Shown one piece after another: positions 27,521 through 36,466 of a DNA stretch of 64,000 bases (positions are counted from its first letter, which is position 1; each line of letters begins with the position of its first letter). The position numbers and the translations under genes are program-made. This DNA is from JAAXGX01 sp965221595 (lineage in GTDB: Bacteria > Acidobacteriota > Vicinamibacteria > Vicinamibacterales > UBA8438), in NCBI GenBank assembly GCA_965221595.1, contig OZ244900.1, forward strand, positions 1,736,001 through 1,800,000, in the 5' to 3' direction. Under the pieces are notes generated by a model. It was not told the DNA's origin. It searched no databases and was given only the letters and a program-made list of their open reading frames with translations.

Positions 27521-28552
27521 CTACCTCGACTGCTCGGCGTGCTCCACGAGCGCACCCGCCAGGATGTTGTACAGCCCGTAGTTGCCCTCGTGGCAGGCGT
27601 ACTCGTACAGCGGCTGGTCGTTCAGCTGCATGGGCAGCTCGTACGTCCAGGTACCGGACCAGACCGTGGGGTCGTCAATCGTGGCCCGGTACAGGAGGGT
27701 GTCCGGCGCCACGCGCGTAAAGCGCTCCGTCAGGTGCAGGTTGCCGCTGGCGTTGCCGCGCATGAAGCTCGTCTCGCGCAGAAAGTTCGTGGTCTCTACC
27801 ACGAGCGTATCGCCGTCCCAGCGGCCCCGCGAGTCGCCCGTCCATTGCGGGAGGTCGATGGGCGCCCTGCCGTCCAGCGGCACGATGCGCGCGTTGTGGT
27901 TCATCTCGTTGAGCAGCACCACGTAGTCCTCGGTCTGGAACAGCTGCACGTTGTTGTTGTAGCCGCCAGGCGTCATCGGCGGTCCCGAGTTGAATCCGGT
28001 GATGCAGCGCAACTGCAGGCCGTTGGCGCCCAGGTCCTCGACCCAGCCGCCGGGGGTGGGGGCATGCGGGTCCACGCCCCGCCGGGCCCGGGCCAGCTCG
28101 GCCGCCCGCCGCGCCGCGGCGGGAGTCATGGCGGGCACTCGCCCGTCGGGGGGATCCACGACGAGCGAGGTGCGTCCGGTGCCGACTGTGGTCGTGCCCC
28201 GGTCCAGCCAGAAGTTGTTGTAGGGACCCGGAGCCCCGTCCTCACCGCGGTCCACGCTCCTGCCCGCCACGGTCCTGCGCGCCGGCCGGTTGAGCAGTTC
28301 CGAGTTCCGTTCGAGGGCGGCCTGCTCGAGCGCCGCTGCTTCTTCCGCCGTCAGGAAGGCCTGGTCGGCCAGTTCTTCGGGCCGCTCCATGGGCGTGATG
28401 GAACGGAAGTCCCAGACACCCTGGAGGTCGGGTGCACCCCACGGTGTCCGGGGCGTCTCCGCGCCGTCCGCCGACTGGGCGGTTACGAACGCCGGTGCCA
28501 GTGCCGCAACCGCGATCACCGTCGACACTGCAGCGAGAACTCTATGTTTCAT
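27521..28552 (-). CDS. Secreted hypothetical protein with PWGAPDLQGVWD motif
   Basis: A 343-residue exported protein: signal peptide (about 1-25), then TPWGAPDLQGVWDF, the start of a large family common in acidobacteria and some proteobacteria. The central part has a conserved YVVLLNEMNHNARIVPLDGR and WDGDTLVVETTNF. The pattern suggests a beta-rich secreted protein of unknown function. The ATG at 28552 has a strong AGGAGG site 6 bases upstream. It stands alone and faces the ankyrin gene. Confidence 0.8.
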   Translation of the reverse strand: MKHRVLAAVSTVIAVAALAPAFVTAQSADGAETPRTPWGAPDLQGVWDFRSITPMERPEELADQAFLTAEEAAALEQAALERNSELLNRPARRTVAGRSVDRGEDGAPGPYNNFWLDRGTTTVGTGRTSLVVDPPDGRVPAMTPAAARRAAELARARRGVDPHAPTPGGWVEDLGANGLQLRCITGFNSGPPMTPGGYNNNVQLFQTEDYVVLLNEMNHNARIVPLDGRAPIDLPQWTGDSRGRWDGDTLVVETTNFLRETSFMRGNASGNLHLTERFTRVAPDTLLYRATIDDPTVWSGTWTYELPMQLNDQPLYEYACHEGNYGLYNILAGALVEHAEQSR

Positions 28553-28765
28553 CTTCTCCTCCTGTTGTCCTCGTGCTCCGAATAGTGGGGGAAACCGCTG
28601 CGCGCGTCAACCGCGCCGCCGCGCCTGGCAGCGCATACCCGGGGACGTGGCGTCGCCGCGGCGTCAACGTCAGCGCGTTGCCGGGAGCGGCCCGAGCCGC
28701 TGCCGCGTCGCGCCGTGGTATGTTTCTCGACGGCGGCCGCCCGGCGGGGAGAGGAAACCAATCCG

Positions 28766-29227
28766 ATGCAGGCGAAGTTCGGGACGACACAGATCGCAGC
28801 GCAGCCCATCGTGGGCATCCGCACGACCGTGGCGATGAGCGAAATCGGGAGGGTCTTGGGTTCGCTGTTCGGTGAGGTGCATGGACACATTCGGCAGAAC
28901 GGGCAGCAGCCCGCCGGCCCACCCCTCGCGATCTACTACTCCCCGCCCGGTGACACGGTCGATCTCGAATGTGCGATTCCCGTCGCGTCGCCCCTGGTCG
29001 GCGGTGGGCGTGTGACGGCCGGCGCGCTGCCGGCCTGCCGGGCGGCGACCGTCACGCACGTCGGCTCCTACGAGACCCTCCCGGAGACCTGGGCGGCGCT
29101 GACGGCGTGGATGAAGTCCCAGGACCTCGCGGCCGCGGGTGCACCGTGGGAGTCGTACGTGACGGATCCGGGCGCCGAGCCGGACCAGTCGAAGTGGCGC
29201 ACTGAAATCTTCTTCCCGGTGCGATAG
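28766..29227 (+). CDS. GyrI-like small-molecule-binding domain protein
   Basis: A 153-residue protein that matches the effector-binding fold of AraC/SoxS-type regulators and GyrI: IAAQPIVGIRTTVAMSEIG, an AIYYSPPGDTVDLECAIPV strand pair, and the YETLPETWAALTAWMKSQ helix with ESYVTDPG. There is no DNA-binding domain. Proteins of this kind bind amphipathic ligands or act as hydrolases. GGGAGAGGAAACC precedes the ATG. It is a solitary gene; the ligand is unknown. Confidence 0.85.
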   Translation: MQAKFGTTQIAAQPIVGIRTTVAMSEIGRVLGSLFGEVHGHIRQNGQQPAGPPLAIYYSPPGDTVDLECAIPVASPLVGGGRVTAGALPACRAATVTHVGSYETLPETWAALTAWMKSQDLAAAGAPWESYVTDPGAEPDQSKWRTEIFFPVR

Positions 29228-29239
29228 AGCGGGCGAACG

Positions 29240-29473
29240 ATGGGCGGCAGGCCCCGGGTCGCTGCCTTCGCCCTCGCCGGGCTTGGACTCGCCAGCGCGG
29301 CGGTCGGCGCCGCCGGGCAGAACCGGAGCGACCGGTTCGCTGGCGTCGAGCTGACGATCGTCCCCGTGGCGGCTCAGGTCCACAGGGGCACGCTCGACGA
29401 GGTGCCGGCCGTGGAGACGACGGCCGCCTGCGGCGCGCGGTGGGGTCAGCGCGGCTCGCTCTTCGTCCGCTGA
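29240..29473 (+). pseudogene. Probable N-terminal remnant of a secreted metallo-beta-lactamase-fold gene
   Basis: A 77-codon frame with a signal peptide (about 4-25, ending AAGQN) and DRFAGVELTIVPVAAQVH. This resembles the first strands of acidobacterial MBL-fold proteins such as the intact one at 61866-62774. It then turns into a short Ala/Arg-rich tail and stops before any HXHXDH metal motif. It looks like the stump of a larger gene; a genuine small secreted protein cannot be excluded. The spacing of 12 bp to the GyrI-like gene suggests it was part of that unit. Confidence 0.4.
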
Positions 29474-29595
29474 CCGTCGTCTCGACTACGGACTGTCGTC
29501 CCGGCGGGTAGTGTGGTACAGTGAGTGTCGGGTCAGTGTACAAGCGGTCCATGCCCGTCTGCCGGCAGGCGCGACCGGGCTTCACGGAGGGTCAA

Positions 29596-31017
29596 ATGAA
29601 GAGGACGTTTCTTGCTCTTTCCGTCGCGGCCGGCGTCGCGTCGGCAATGGCGGCGCCGGCGCCTGCGGTGGCGCAGGATTCAACCGCTGCGGAGGTGACG
29701 TTCACGAAGGACATCGCGCCGATTCTGCAGCGGAGCTGTCAGAAGTGTCACCGGCCGAACTCGCTGGCTCCGATGTCCCTGATCGACTACGAAGAGGTGC
29801 GGCCGTGGGCCAGGGCCATCAAGCAGCGCACCGGCCTGCGCGACAAGCCGGGCGTCATGCCGCCGTGGTTCATCGAGCGGGAAATCGGGATTCAGGAGTT
29901 CAAGAACGATCCGTCCTTGACCGAGGAAGAGATCGAGAAGATCGCGGTGTGGGCTGACAACGGCGCGCCGCGCGGCGATCTCGCCGACATGCCGCCGCCG
30001 GTGGCGTTCATCGACGTGGACGAGTGGGAGATCGGGCAGCCCGATCTGATCGTCTCCTCTCCGAGCGTCCACGTGCAGGGCGAGCAGCCCGACTGGTGGG
30101 GCGCGATCGGCGAGACCCCGACCGGGCTGGCGGAAGACCGCTACGTCGCCGCGGTGGAGTACAAGGAAGTCACCGAGTTCCGCGGCAGCGGGGGGCGTGA
30201 CACCGTAGGCGGGTTGTTCGTATTCCATCATGCGACGATGGGCGTCGTCGATCCCGCTGCTTCGGCGGAAGAGCAGGAGGCAGCGCGGCTCGGCGGCTGG
30301 CCGGTCCACGAGGTCGGACGCAACGCGGACTACTTCAATCCCGCGGCGGGCCGCCTGATGCCGGCCGGCGCGAACCTGGTGTTTCCCAACAACCATCTGC
30401 ATGCGAACGGCGCGGAGACTCGGGCCCGCCTCGACGTCGGCTTCAAGTTCCACCCGCGGGGCTACGAGCCGACGCTGAAGGAAGAAGGCGTCTCGTGGGC
30501 GATTGTCGACATCGACCTCGAGGCGATGGATGCCGATCAGGAGCTCGAGAGCTACTTCGTCGTCCCCAGGCCCCTCAAGATGACCATCTTCGAGCCCCAC
30601 CTGCACGCACCGGGCGTGCGGATGTGCCTGGAGGCCATCTGGGGACGCCAGCGCGAGATGATCAACTGCGCGGGTTACGACCACGGTTGGGTCAGGGTCT
30701 ACACCTACGAGGACGACGCGGCGCCGCTCCTCCCGCAGGGCACAATCCTGCGACTGGTCGGCTACTTCAACAACTCGCCATCGAATCCCAACGTTCCCGA
30801 TCCGCGGAACTGGTCCGGCGACGGGCAGCGCTCGGTCGACCAGATGTTCATCAACCTGGCCCGCGGCATCTACCTGACCGAAGAGGAGTTCGAGGTGGAG
30901 CTGGCCGCGCGGCGGGAGAAGCTCGGCTTGAAGCGGGGCGACCTGGTCGCCGGTTGTCCGCTCTGCGGCCTGTTCGACGACACGCCGGCCGAGACTTCCG
31001 ACAACAACAACGACTAG
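29596..31017 (+). CDS. Secreted protein with c-type heme motif and copper-monooxygenase-like domain
   Basis: A 473-residue exported protein: signal peptide (about 1-27), then a heme-binding CQKCH at 48-52 within a domain that begins VTFTKDIAPILQRSC. The C-terminal part has paired His motifs, FVFHHATM, NNHLHANGAETR and PHLHAPGVRM, and a DHGWVRVYTYED block. These recall the ascorbate-dependent type II copper monooxygenases. The assignment to that family is from motif order, not proven. GGAGGGTC precedes the ATG at 29596. The next gene follows at 13 bp, so the pair is an operon. Confidence 0.7.
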   Translation: MKRTFLALSVAAGVASAMAAPAPAVAQDSTAAEVTFTKDIAPILQRSCQKCHRPNSLAPMSLIDYEEVRPWARAIKQRTGLRDKPGVMPPWFIEREIGIQEFKNDPSLTEEEIEKIAVWADNGAPRGDLADMPPPVAFIDVDEWEIGQPDLIVSSPSVHVQGEQPDWWGAIGETPTGLAEDRYVAAVEYKEVTEFRGSGGRDTVGGLFVFHHATMGVVDPAASAEEQEAARLGGWPVHEVGRNADYFNPAAGRLMPAGANLVFPNNHLHANGAETRARLDVGFKFHPRGYEPTLKEEGVSWAIVDIDLEAMDADQELESYFVVPRPLKMTIFEPHLHAPGVRMCLEAIWGRQREMINCAGYDHGWVRVYTYEDDAAPLLPQGTILRLVGYFNNSPSNPNVPDPRNWSGDGQRSVDQMFINLARGIYLTEEEFEVELAARREKLGLKRGDLVAGCPLCGLFDDTPAETSDNNND

Positions 31018-31030
31018 GAGGGCGCAGCGC

Positions 31031-31942
31031 ATGACGAGCCTACTGTTTCGGCGCGGGGCTGCCCTGGCAGCCTGCCTGCTGCTGGCGGTCGCTGTGCTGG
31101 GCATCGCGGTCGGCGAAGGCGAGGCCCAGCCGGTGCGGCACGCCAGCGGGCAGGAAGTCGTGCCTGCCTACGAGGGCTGGGAGCAGAATCCCGACGGGTC
31201 GTTCAATCTGGTGTTCGGCACCATGAACCGGAACTGGAACGAGGCGCTCGACATCCCCGTCGGGCCGGCCAACAACGTCGAGCCGGGCGGTCCGGATCAG
31301 GGGCAGCCGACGCACTTTCTTCCGCGCCGCAACCGGTTCCTCTTCCGGATCCGCGTGCCGGCCGACTTCGGCGACCAGGAGCTCGTCTGGACCCTGACGA
31401 GCCCCAACGGGGAGACGAAGAAGGCGTACGCCTCGCTCCACCCGGACTACTTCATCGATGACGTCATCCTGCAGAGGAACAGCGGCGCGCCGACGGCCGA
31501 CTGGCTGCTCACGAACACGGCCCCCAATCTGGAGGTGCTGGGCGAGACCACCAGAACGGTCGCCGTGGGGCAGCCGCTGAAGCTGACAGCCCTGGCCACG
31601 GACGACGGCGTGCCGGAGTGGTTCCAGCTTCCGCCCAGGCCCGTGCACGTGACCACGTTCGGGGCCAGGGGGCTGCGGGTCGCCTGGTTCGTCTACCGCG
31701 GCGCGGGCGCGGAGGCGACGTTCGAGCCGGAGCAGTTCCAGGTGTGGGAGGACCGCCGGGTCGGCGCGAACTCGCCGTGGGGGCCGGGCTGGGGTGCGCC
31801 GCCGCTGCCCCCGGACGACAAGTGGGAGGTCGAGGCCACCTTCAACGAGCCCGGAACCTACGTAGTGCGTTGCCTGGCGCACGACGGCGGCCTGATGGTC
31901 GCCGAGGACGTTACCGTCGTCGTCACCGGCGACGCGGAGTAG
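31031..31942 (+). CDS. Secreted hypothetical protein (beta-rich)
   Basis: A 303-residue exported protein with a signal peptide (about 1-32). The body reads YEGWEQNPDGSFNLVFGTMNRNWNEALDIPVGP in two adjoining stretches, then DQELVWTLTSPNGE, and ends in an immunoglobulin-like strand set with GTYVVRCLAHDGGL and VTVVVTG. The motif pattern recurs in acidobacterial secreted proteins. I do not recognise a named function. It follows the heme/copper protein by 13 bp and may work with it. Confidence 0.75.
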   Translation: MTSLLFRRGAALAACLLLAVAVLGIAVGEGEAQPVRHASGQEVVPAYEGWEQNPDGSFNLVFGTMNRNWNEALDIPVGPANNVEPGGPDQGQPTHFLPRRNRFLFRIRVPADFGDQELVWTLTSPNGETKKAYASLHPDYFIDDVILQRNSGAPTADWLLTNTAPNLEVLGETTRTVAVGQPLKLTALATDDGVPEWFQLPPRPVHVTTFGARGLRVAWFVYRGAGAEATFEPEQFQVWEDRRVGANSPWGPGWGAPPLPPDDKWEVEATFNEPGTYVVRCLAHDGGLMVAEDVTVVVTGDAE

Positions 31943-32001
31943 GTCGCCGGCCGGCGCCGCCGTCTTGCCGCCCGCGACCGGCAGGCCGGGCGGCACACTT
32001 C

Positions 32002-32040
32002 ACCGCGCGCGGCGGGAGGCCGATTCCCGCCGCGCGCGGT
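32002..32040. terminator. Perfect 16-bp inverted repeat (hairpin)
   Basis: The arms ACCGCGCGCGGCGGGA and TCCCGCCGCGCGCGGT are exact complements with a 7-base loop. This very stable hairpin lies 60 bp after the previous gene and 60 bp before the DUF4178 gene. It separates two transcription units and is a likely terminator of the first; no T-run follows. Confidence 0.55.
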
Positions 32041-32099
32041 TGCGGCGTCAAGGCGCGAAGCACTCCGTACCCCGGGTTCTTAACGACGAGCCGTCGTCC

Positions 32100-32648
32100 A
32101 TGGGCTGGCGCGAGCGGTTGTTCGGTCGGAAGAGCGGCGTCGACGACGGGCCGGACCCGCTGGCCGACCTCGTCCTCGGGAAGCTGCAGGTCGGCTACCT
32201 GGTCGACTACGACCTCCGGACGTGGCGTGTCACCGGCTATTCCCGCTACCGCTTCTCGGGCATGAACGACATCGAGGAGTGGGAGCTGACCGCGGACGGC
32301 GAACAGCGCTACCTCGAACGCGCCGGCGAGGCGTGGTCGCTCTCGCAGACGATTGCCATCGGCGACATCGCCGGCGACGTGCGGCAGCACATCCGCGATC
32401 ACGAAGATCCGCCCGAATCCATCGTCTACCGGGGCGCCGCGTACCGTCTCGACGCCTCCTATGCGGGCCACCTGCTGCCTGCCGGAGACGGGGCGGGCAG
32501 GCCGGTCATTCGCTGGGAGTTCGTGGACGAATCGGAGACCGGCTTCGTCGGTGTAGAGCAATGGGGCGAGACCGAGTTCAGCGCCGCGGCCGGATCGGTA
32601 GTCGAGGAGTACCAGTTCACCCACATCCTGCCGGGGAGTCCGGCGTGA
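32100..32648 (+). CDS. DUF4178 domain protein
   Basis: A 182-residue protein with LVLGKLQVGYLVDYDLRTW and WELTADGEQRYLE, followed by AIGDIAGDVRQHI and the C-terminal RWEFVDESETGFVGVEQW. This corresponds to DUF4178, a beta-rich domain that occurs with DUF350 membrane proteins, PspA and spermidine-synthase-like enzymes. Its function is unknown. It has no signal peptide. It opens the six-gene cluster that ends at pspA; its TGA overlaps the next GTG. Confidence 0.8.
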   Translation: MGWRERLFGRKSGVDDGPDPLADLVLGKLQVGYLVDYDLRTWRVTGYSRYRFSGMNDIEEWELTADGEQRYLERAGEAWSLSQTIAIGDIAGDVRQHIRDHEDPPESIVYRGAAYRLDASYAGHLLPAGDGAGRPVIRWEFVDESETGFVGVEQWGETEFSAAAGSVVEEYQFTHILPGSPA

Positions 32649-33349
32649 GCCGCCCCCTCGCCCCCAAGCTGCTGGCGATTGCGGTGTTGGCTACCGCGGC
32701 GTGCGACGCGCAGGTACCGCTCGAACGGCTCCGGACGCAGCTCGAACCCTACCCGGAGTACTCCGTGGTGCTGCAGGACATGGATGAGGACCTGTTCGGG
32801 TACTCGCATCGTTACCGGGTCGTTGTCGGCGAGCCGCAGGCCGGGTCGGACGAGCTAACCTACCGCGAGTCGGTCCTCGACTGGCAGCGGGTGGACGCCG
32901 CGACCTACGAGCGCCATCGGCCGTCGCTCGGGATGGTCGTTCTCTCGAAGGGCGCCGAGGGCCAGGTCGATCAGGACGCGCACCCTCCCGGCTACCAGCA
33001 GGTGGGCGATGAGCGGTACGGCCAGTGGCGCGAGGATGGGGGCGGGAGGTCGTTCTGGGAGTTCTACGGCCAGTATGCGCTGCTGAGCCACCTGGTCGGC
33101 GGCTTCGGGCGCCCGATCTACCGGGACGACTGGAGCGGCTACCAGGACGCCCGCCGCCGCGGCCGCACCTACTACGGGCCCGGCACTGCCGGCGGCGGCA
33201 GCACGTACGGCACGAGGGGTTCCACGACCCGGCAGACCAACCCCGACTTCTTCCGCCGCCAGCAGTCACGGCAGGCGGCGCAGGGCCGGTCGTTCGGCCA
33301 ACGAGTCACGAATCGCATGTCGGGCGGCATGCGCAGCTTCGGCAAGTAG
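32645..33349 (+). CDS. Putative lipoprotein of the DUF350/PspA cluster
   Basis: A 234-residue protein with a lipoprotein-type signal (AVLATAACD, Cys at about 20). The middle holds VVVGEPQAGSDELTYRESV and YGQYALLSHLVGG, and the C-terminal third is Gly/Ser/Arg-rich (about 170-234) ending SGGMRSFGK. Its position and low-complexity tail match the lipoprotein that usually accompanies DUF4178 and DUF350 genes. A DUF4247 or DUF1190 relationship is possible but not confirmed. It overlaps the DUF4178 gene by 4 bases. Confidence 0.65.
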   Translation: MSRPLAPKLLAIAVLATAACDAQVPLERLRTQLEPYPEYSVVLQDMDEDLFGYSHRYRVVVGEPQAGSDELTYRESVLDWQRVDAATYERHRPSLGMVVLSKGAEGQVDQDAHPPGYQQVGDERYGQWREDGGGRSFWEFYGQYALLSHLVGGFGRPIYRDDWSGYQDARRRGRTYYGPGTAGGGSTYGTRGSTTRQTNPDFFRRQQSRQAAQGRSFGQRVTNRMSGGMRSFGK

Positions 33350-33368
33350 CCGCGGGGGAGAACACGCC

Positions 33369-34211
33369 ATGACGGTCGATCGGATTCTGCCGGGCTTCAT
33401 CTACCTGGCCGTCATCCTTGCGCTGCTCGTCGTCGGCAAGTGGGTATACGACGCGCTCCACCGGCGCTTCGTGCTGCGCACCGAGCTGATCGAAAAGGAC
33501 AACCTGGCCGTGGCGCTGGCGGTGGCGGGCTACTACCTGGGACTGGTGATTGTCCTGACCGGCGTCGTCTCCGGGCCGGCGTCGTTCAGCCTGCTCGACG
33601 ACGTCATCGGTCTCGTGCTCTTCGGCCTGCTGGGGATCGTGCTGCTGAACCTCTCGGGCCTCATCAACGACCGGGTGGTTTTTTCGAGGTTCGCCATCGA
33701 GCGCGAGATCGTCGAGGAACGCAAGGTCGGCGTGGGCGTCCTCGAAGGGGCCAACTACGTGGCGGTCGGTTTGATCACGGCGGGCGCGATGTCCGGCGAG
33801 GGCGGGTTGCTGTCCGGACTGGTGTTCTGGATTGCCGGGCTGGCGGCGTTGATCGTCGCCGGGATGCTGTACGACTGGATGACCTCCTACGACCTGCACG
33901 ACGAGATCGAGAAAGGCAACCTCGCGGTGGCGGCCGCGGTTGCGGGAGTGCTCATCGGCTTCGGCAACATCATCCGCCTGGCCGGTGAGGGCGACTTCAT
34001 CTCCTGGAACGAGAGTCTGGCCGAGTTCGGCTACTACACCCTGGTCGGGCTCGTCCTGCTGCCGTTCGTCCGGCTGTTCGCCGACAAGGTGCTGCTGCCC
34101 GGGGCGCGGTTGAGCGACGAGCTGCTGCAGGCGCAGCCGAATCTCGGCGCCGGCGTGATCGAAGGCGTTTCCTACCTGGCGGCGTCGATGCTGATCGGGT
34201 TGACGCTGTAG
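33369..34211 (+). CDS. DUF350 membrane protein (YjfL-like), two repeats
   Basis: A 280-residue integral membrane protein with about eight hydrophobic segments in two homologous halves. The repeated unit is ELIEKDNLAVALAVAGYYLG in the first half and DEIEKGNLAVAAAVAGVLIG in the second. DUF350 proteins occur in operons with PspA and polyamine-related genes; a role in membrane stress is inferred only from that. It follows the lipoprotein at 19 bp. A Walker or transport motif is not visible. Confidence 0.85.
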   Translation: MTVDRILPGFIYLAVILALLVVGKWVYDALHRRFVLRTELIEKDNLAVALAVAGYYLGLVIVLTGVVSGPASFSLLDDVIGLVLFGLLGIVLLNLSGLINDRVVFSRFAIEREIVEERKVGVGVLEGANYVAVGLITAGAMSGEGGLLSGLVFWIAGLAALIVAGMLYDWMTSYDLHDEIEKGNLAVAAAVAGVLIGFGNIIRLAGEGDFISWNESLAEFGYYTLVGLVLLPFVRLFADKVLLPGARLSDELLQAQPNLGAGVIEGVSYLAASMLIGLTL

Positions 34212-34255
34212 CACCCCGGGGCGCAACCCGTGGGTCGCCACTCTGCCGGCGGACG

Positions 34256-35296
34256 ATGAGCAGCTTCAGGGCGCGGGTGCGACAGCCCCTGGCGGCGCTG
34301 CTCGCGTTCCTGCGGCGGGAAAACCTCCTCCGGCTCGTCGGCGTCATCGTCGTGCTGGTGCTGGCCGGGGCAGTCGGCCTCGCCTGGTTCGAGGAGGGCC
34401 GGCCCTTCCACGACGCGCTCTGGTGGGCCATCGTCACCGTGACGACGGTCGGCTTCGGAGACATCTCGCCGGTGTCGCTCGGCGGCCGCGTGATCGGCGT
34501 CGTCCTGATGTTCTTCGGCATCGGGGTGTTGGGCATGTTCACCGCTACGATAGCCGGCGTGTTCGTCGAGCGGCGGCTGAGGAAGGATCGCGGCATGGGG
34601 GAGTACGACCTGGCAGGGCACATCGTCCTCTGTGGATGGAACGGCCGGACGAAGGAGATTCTCAAGGACCTGCGCGCGGATTCGCGTTCTGCGGCAGAGG
34701 CCATCGTGCTCGTAGCTGATGTCGAAGTGAAGCCGGTGGAGGACGACCGGCTGCACTTCGTGCGCGGCACGGAGACCGAGGACGACCTGCGGCGCGCGGG
34801 CATCGGAAGGGCGGCGACCGTCGTCCTCGTCGGCGACCGGACGCTGGACTACGGCGCGCGGGATGCCAAGGCAGTGCTGGCCGTGCTGACGGTCAAGAGC
34901 CTCAACCCGCGGGTCTACACCATCGTCGAGCTCGCCGGTGAGGAGAACGTGCGCCACTGTAAGCAGGCCGGGGCCGACGAGATCATCGTGGGCGCGGACC
35001 TTTGCAGCCGGGTCATCTCCACCGCCGCCCTGGACCACGGCATTTCAACCGTGCTCCGCGAGCTGCTGAGCGCACAGGTGGGCCAGGACCTCATCACCGT
35101 TCCCGTGCGCGCCGGGCACGGCGGCCGGGCCTTCTTCGACGTGTTCTCCGATCTGAAGCGCGAGGAGGACAGGATTGTGCTGGCGATCCAGCGCCACGGG
35201 ACGGGCGACATAGTGACGAATCCCGAAGCAGGGGCCCGCGTGGCGGCCGACGATCGCCTGGTGGTCATCTCGGCGCGTACACGGCCCGGCGCGTGA
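34256..35296 (+). CDS. Two-TM potassium channel with TrkA-N (RCK) domain
   Basis: A 346-residue channel subunit. A transmembrane helix (about 25-43) precedes the pore helix and the filter TVTTVGFGD (about 61-69). A second transmembrane helix (about 82-105) leads into a Rossmann NAD-type RCK domain (HIVLCGWNGRTKEIL) and a C-terminal TrkA-C-like part. The filter has the GFGD form of K+ channels. Its place in the DUF350/PspA cluster suggests control of membrane potential in that stress response. It starts 44 bp after the DUF350 gene. Confidence 0.9.
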   Translation: MSSFRARVRQPLAALLAFLRRENLLRLVGVIVVLVLAGAVGLAWFEEGRPFHDALWWAIVTVTTVGFGDISPVSLGGRVIGVVLMFFGIGVLGMFTATIAGVFVERRLRKDRGMGEYDLAGHIVLCGWNGRTKEILKDLRADSRSAAEAIVLVADVEVKPVEDDRLHFVRGTETEDDLRRAGIGRAATVVLVGDRTLDYGARDAKAVLAVLTVKSLNPRVYTIVELAGEENVRHCKQAGADEIIVGADLCSRVISTAALDHGISTVLRELLSAQVGQDLITVPVRAGHGGRAFFDVFSDLKREEDRIVLAIQRHGTGDIVTNPEAGARVAADDRLVVISARTRPGA

Positions 35297-35323
35297 GACA
35301 GGCTCAGGAGGGAAAGGCATTCG

Positions 35324-35719
35324 ATGGCTGAGCATTTCGACAAGGTCAGGGGCTACCTGCTCGATCTCGGGTTGACCATCACCACCGAGGACGAGGCGGA
35401 GGAGCTCGTCGTGGTCGACGACGAGGAGAACGGCGTCAAGAAGCTGTTCGTCGACTGCGAGCCGCCTCTCGTCATTCTCGAGCAGCTGATCGGGCGCGTG
35501 CCGGCGGACCCGGGCGACCTCTTCGCGCGGCTGCTGCAGATGAACAACACGCTGGTGCACGGCGCCTTCGTCCTCGACGAGGACGGGGCGCGGATCTTCT
35601 ATCGCGACACCCTGCAGCTCGCCAACCTCGATGTGAACGAGTTGGAAGCCTCCATCGACGCCCTCTCGCTGGCGCTGGCGGAGTACGGCGCCGAGCTGCT
35701 GGGCTACCTGCAACGCTGA
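35324..35719 (+). CDS. YbjN-like / type III chaperone-fold protein
   Basis: A 131-residue acidic protein. VRGYLLDLGLTITTEDEAEE, LFVDCEPPLVILEQLIGR and RLLQMNNTLVHGAFVLDED fit the YbjN/Tir-chaperone fold found beside PspA genes. Such small proteins may bind or regulate PspA-family members. There is no signal or membrane segment. It lies 27 bp after the channel and 33 bp before pspA, with GGAGG upstream. Confidence 0.75.
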   Translation: MAEHFDKVRGYLLDLGLTITTEDEAEELVVVDDEENGVKKLFVDCEPPLVILEQLIGRVPADPGDLFARLLQMNNTLVHGAFVLDEDGARIFYRDTLQLANLDVNELEASIDALSLALAEYGAELLGYLQR

Positions 35720-35752
35720 CGACCGACGGCGAACGATCAAGGGAGGGCGACG

Positions 35753-36466
35753 ATGGCCAGTATCTTTCGCAGAATGTTCAGGGTCGCCGAGTCGAACGCG
35801 CATGCCGCGCTCGACCACCTCGAAGACCCCATCAAGATGACCGAGCAGGGCATCCGGGACCTCAAGAAGAACCTGCAGGCGGCGATGGTCAGCCTGGCGC
35901 AGGTCAAGTCGCTCGCCATGCGTCTGCACAAAGAGGCCGGTGACCACCGCAAGCGCGCGGCGGACTACGAGCGCAAGGCAATGCTGCTGCTCCAGCGCGC
36001 CGCGGCGGGGGAGCTGGAAACGGGCGAGGCCGAGCGCCTGGCCAGCGCCGCGCTGGAGAAGAAGGAGGAGGCGGTACGGCAGGCGGCCCGGGTGGGCGGC
36101 AACCACGAGACGCAGCAGCGGATGGCCGACCAGCTCCAGGCCAAGGTGACCGACGTCAAGCGACAGATCAACAAGTACCAGAACGAGCTCGTGACCTTGC
36201 GGGCTCGCGCGCGCACCGCTTCGTCGATGCGCAAGATCAACCAGCAGCTCGCCGGCGCCGACGCCAGCGGCACCATCGCCATGCTCGAGAAGATGAAGGC
36301 CAGGGTGCAGGAAGAGGAGTCGCTGGCCGCGGCGTACGACGAGCTCGCCGACGTCGGCGGCACGATAGACGACGACATCGACCAGGCACTGGCGGCGCCT
36401 TCCGCCAGCGCCGACACCGACGCCCTGGCGGCGCTCAAGAAGAAGATGGGGATGGCCGACGCGTAA
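35753..36466 (+). CDS. pspA: PspA/IM30 family protein
   Basis: A 237-residue protein that is almost entirely coiled coil (about 20-200), with the family start IFRRMFRVAESNAHAALDHL. PspA and Vipp1 proteins form ESCRT-III-like scaffolds on stressed membranes. The last gene of the six-gene set; GGGAGG precedes its ATG. Its stop, TAA, is followed directly by repeat copy A5. The next genes face it from the opposite strand. Confidence 0.92.
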   Translation: MASIFRRMFRVAESNAHAALDHLEDPIKMTEQGIRDLKKNLQAAMVSLAQVKSLAMRLHKEAGDHRKRAADYERKAMLLLQRAAAGELETGEAERLASAALEKKEEAVRQAARVGGNHETQQRMADQLQAKVTDVKRQINKYQNELVTLRARARTASSMRKINQQLAGADASGTIAMLEKMKARVQEEESLAAAYDELADVGGTIDDDIDQALAAPSASADTDALAALKKKMGMADA

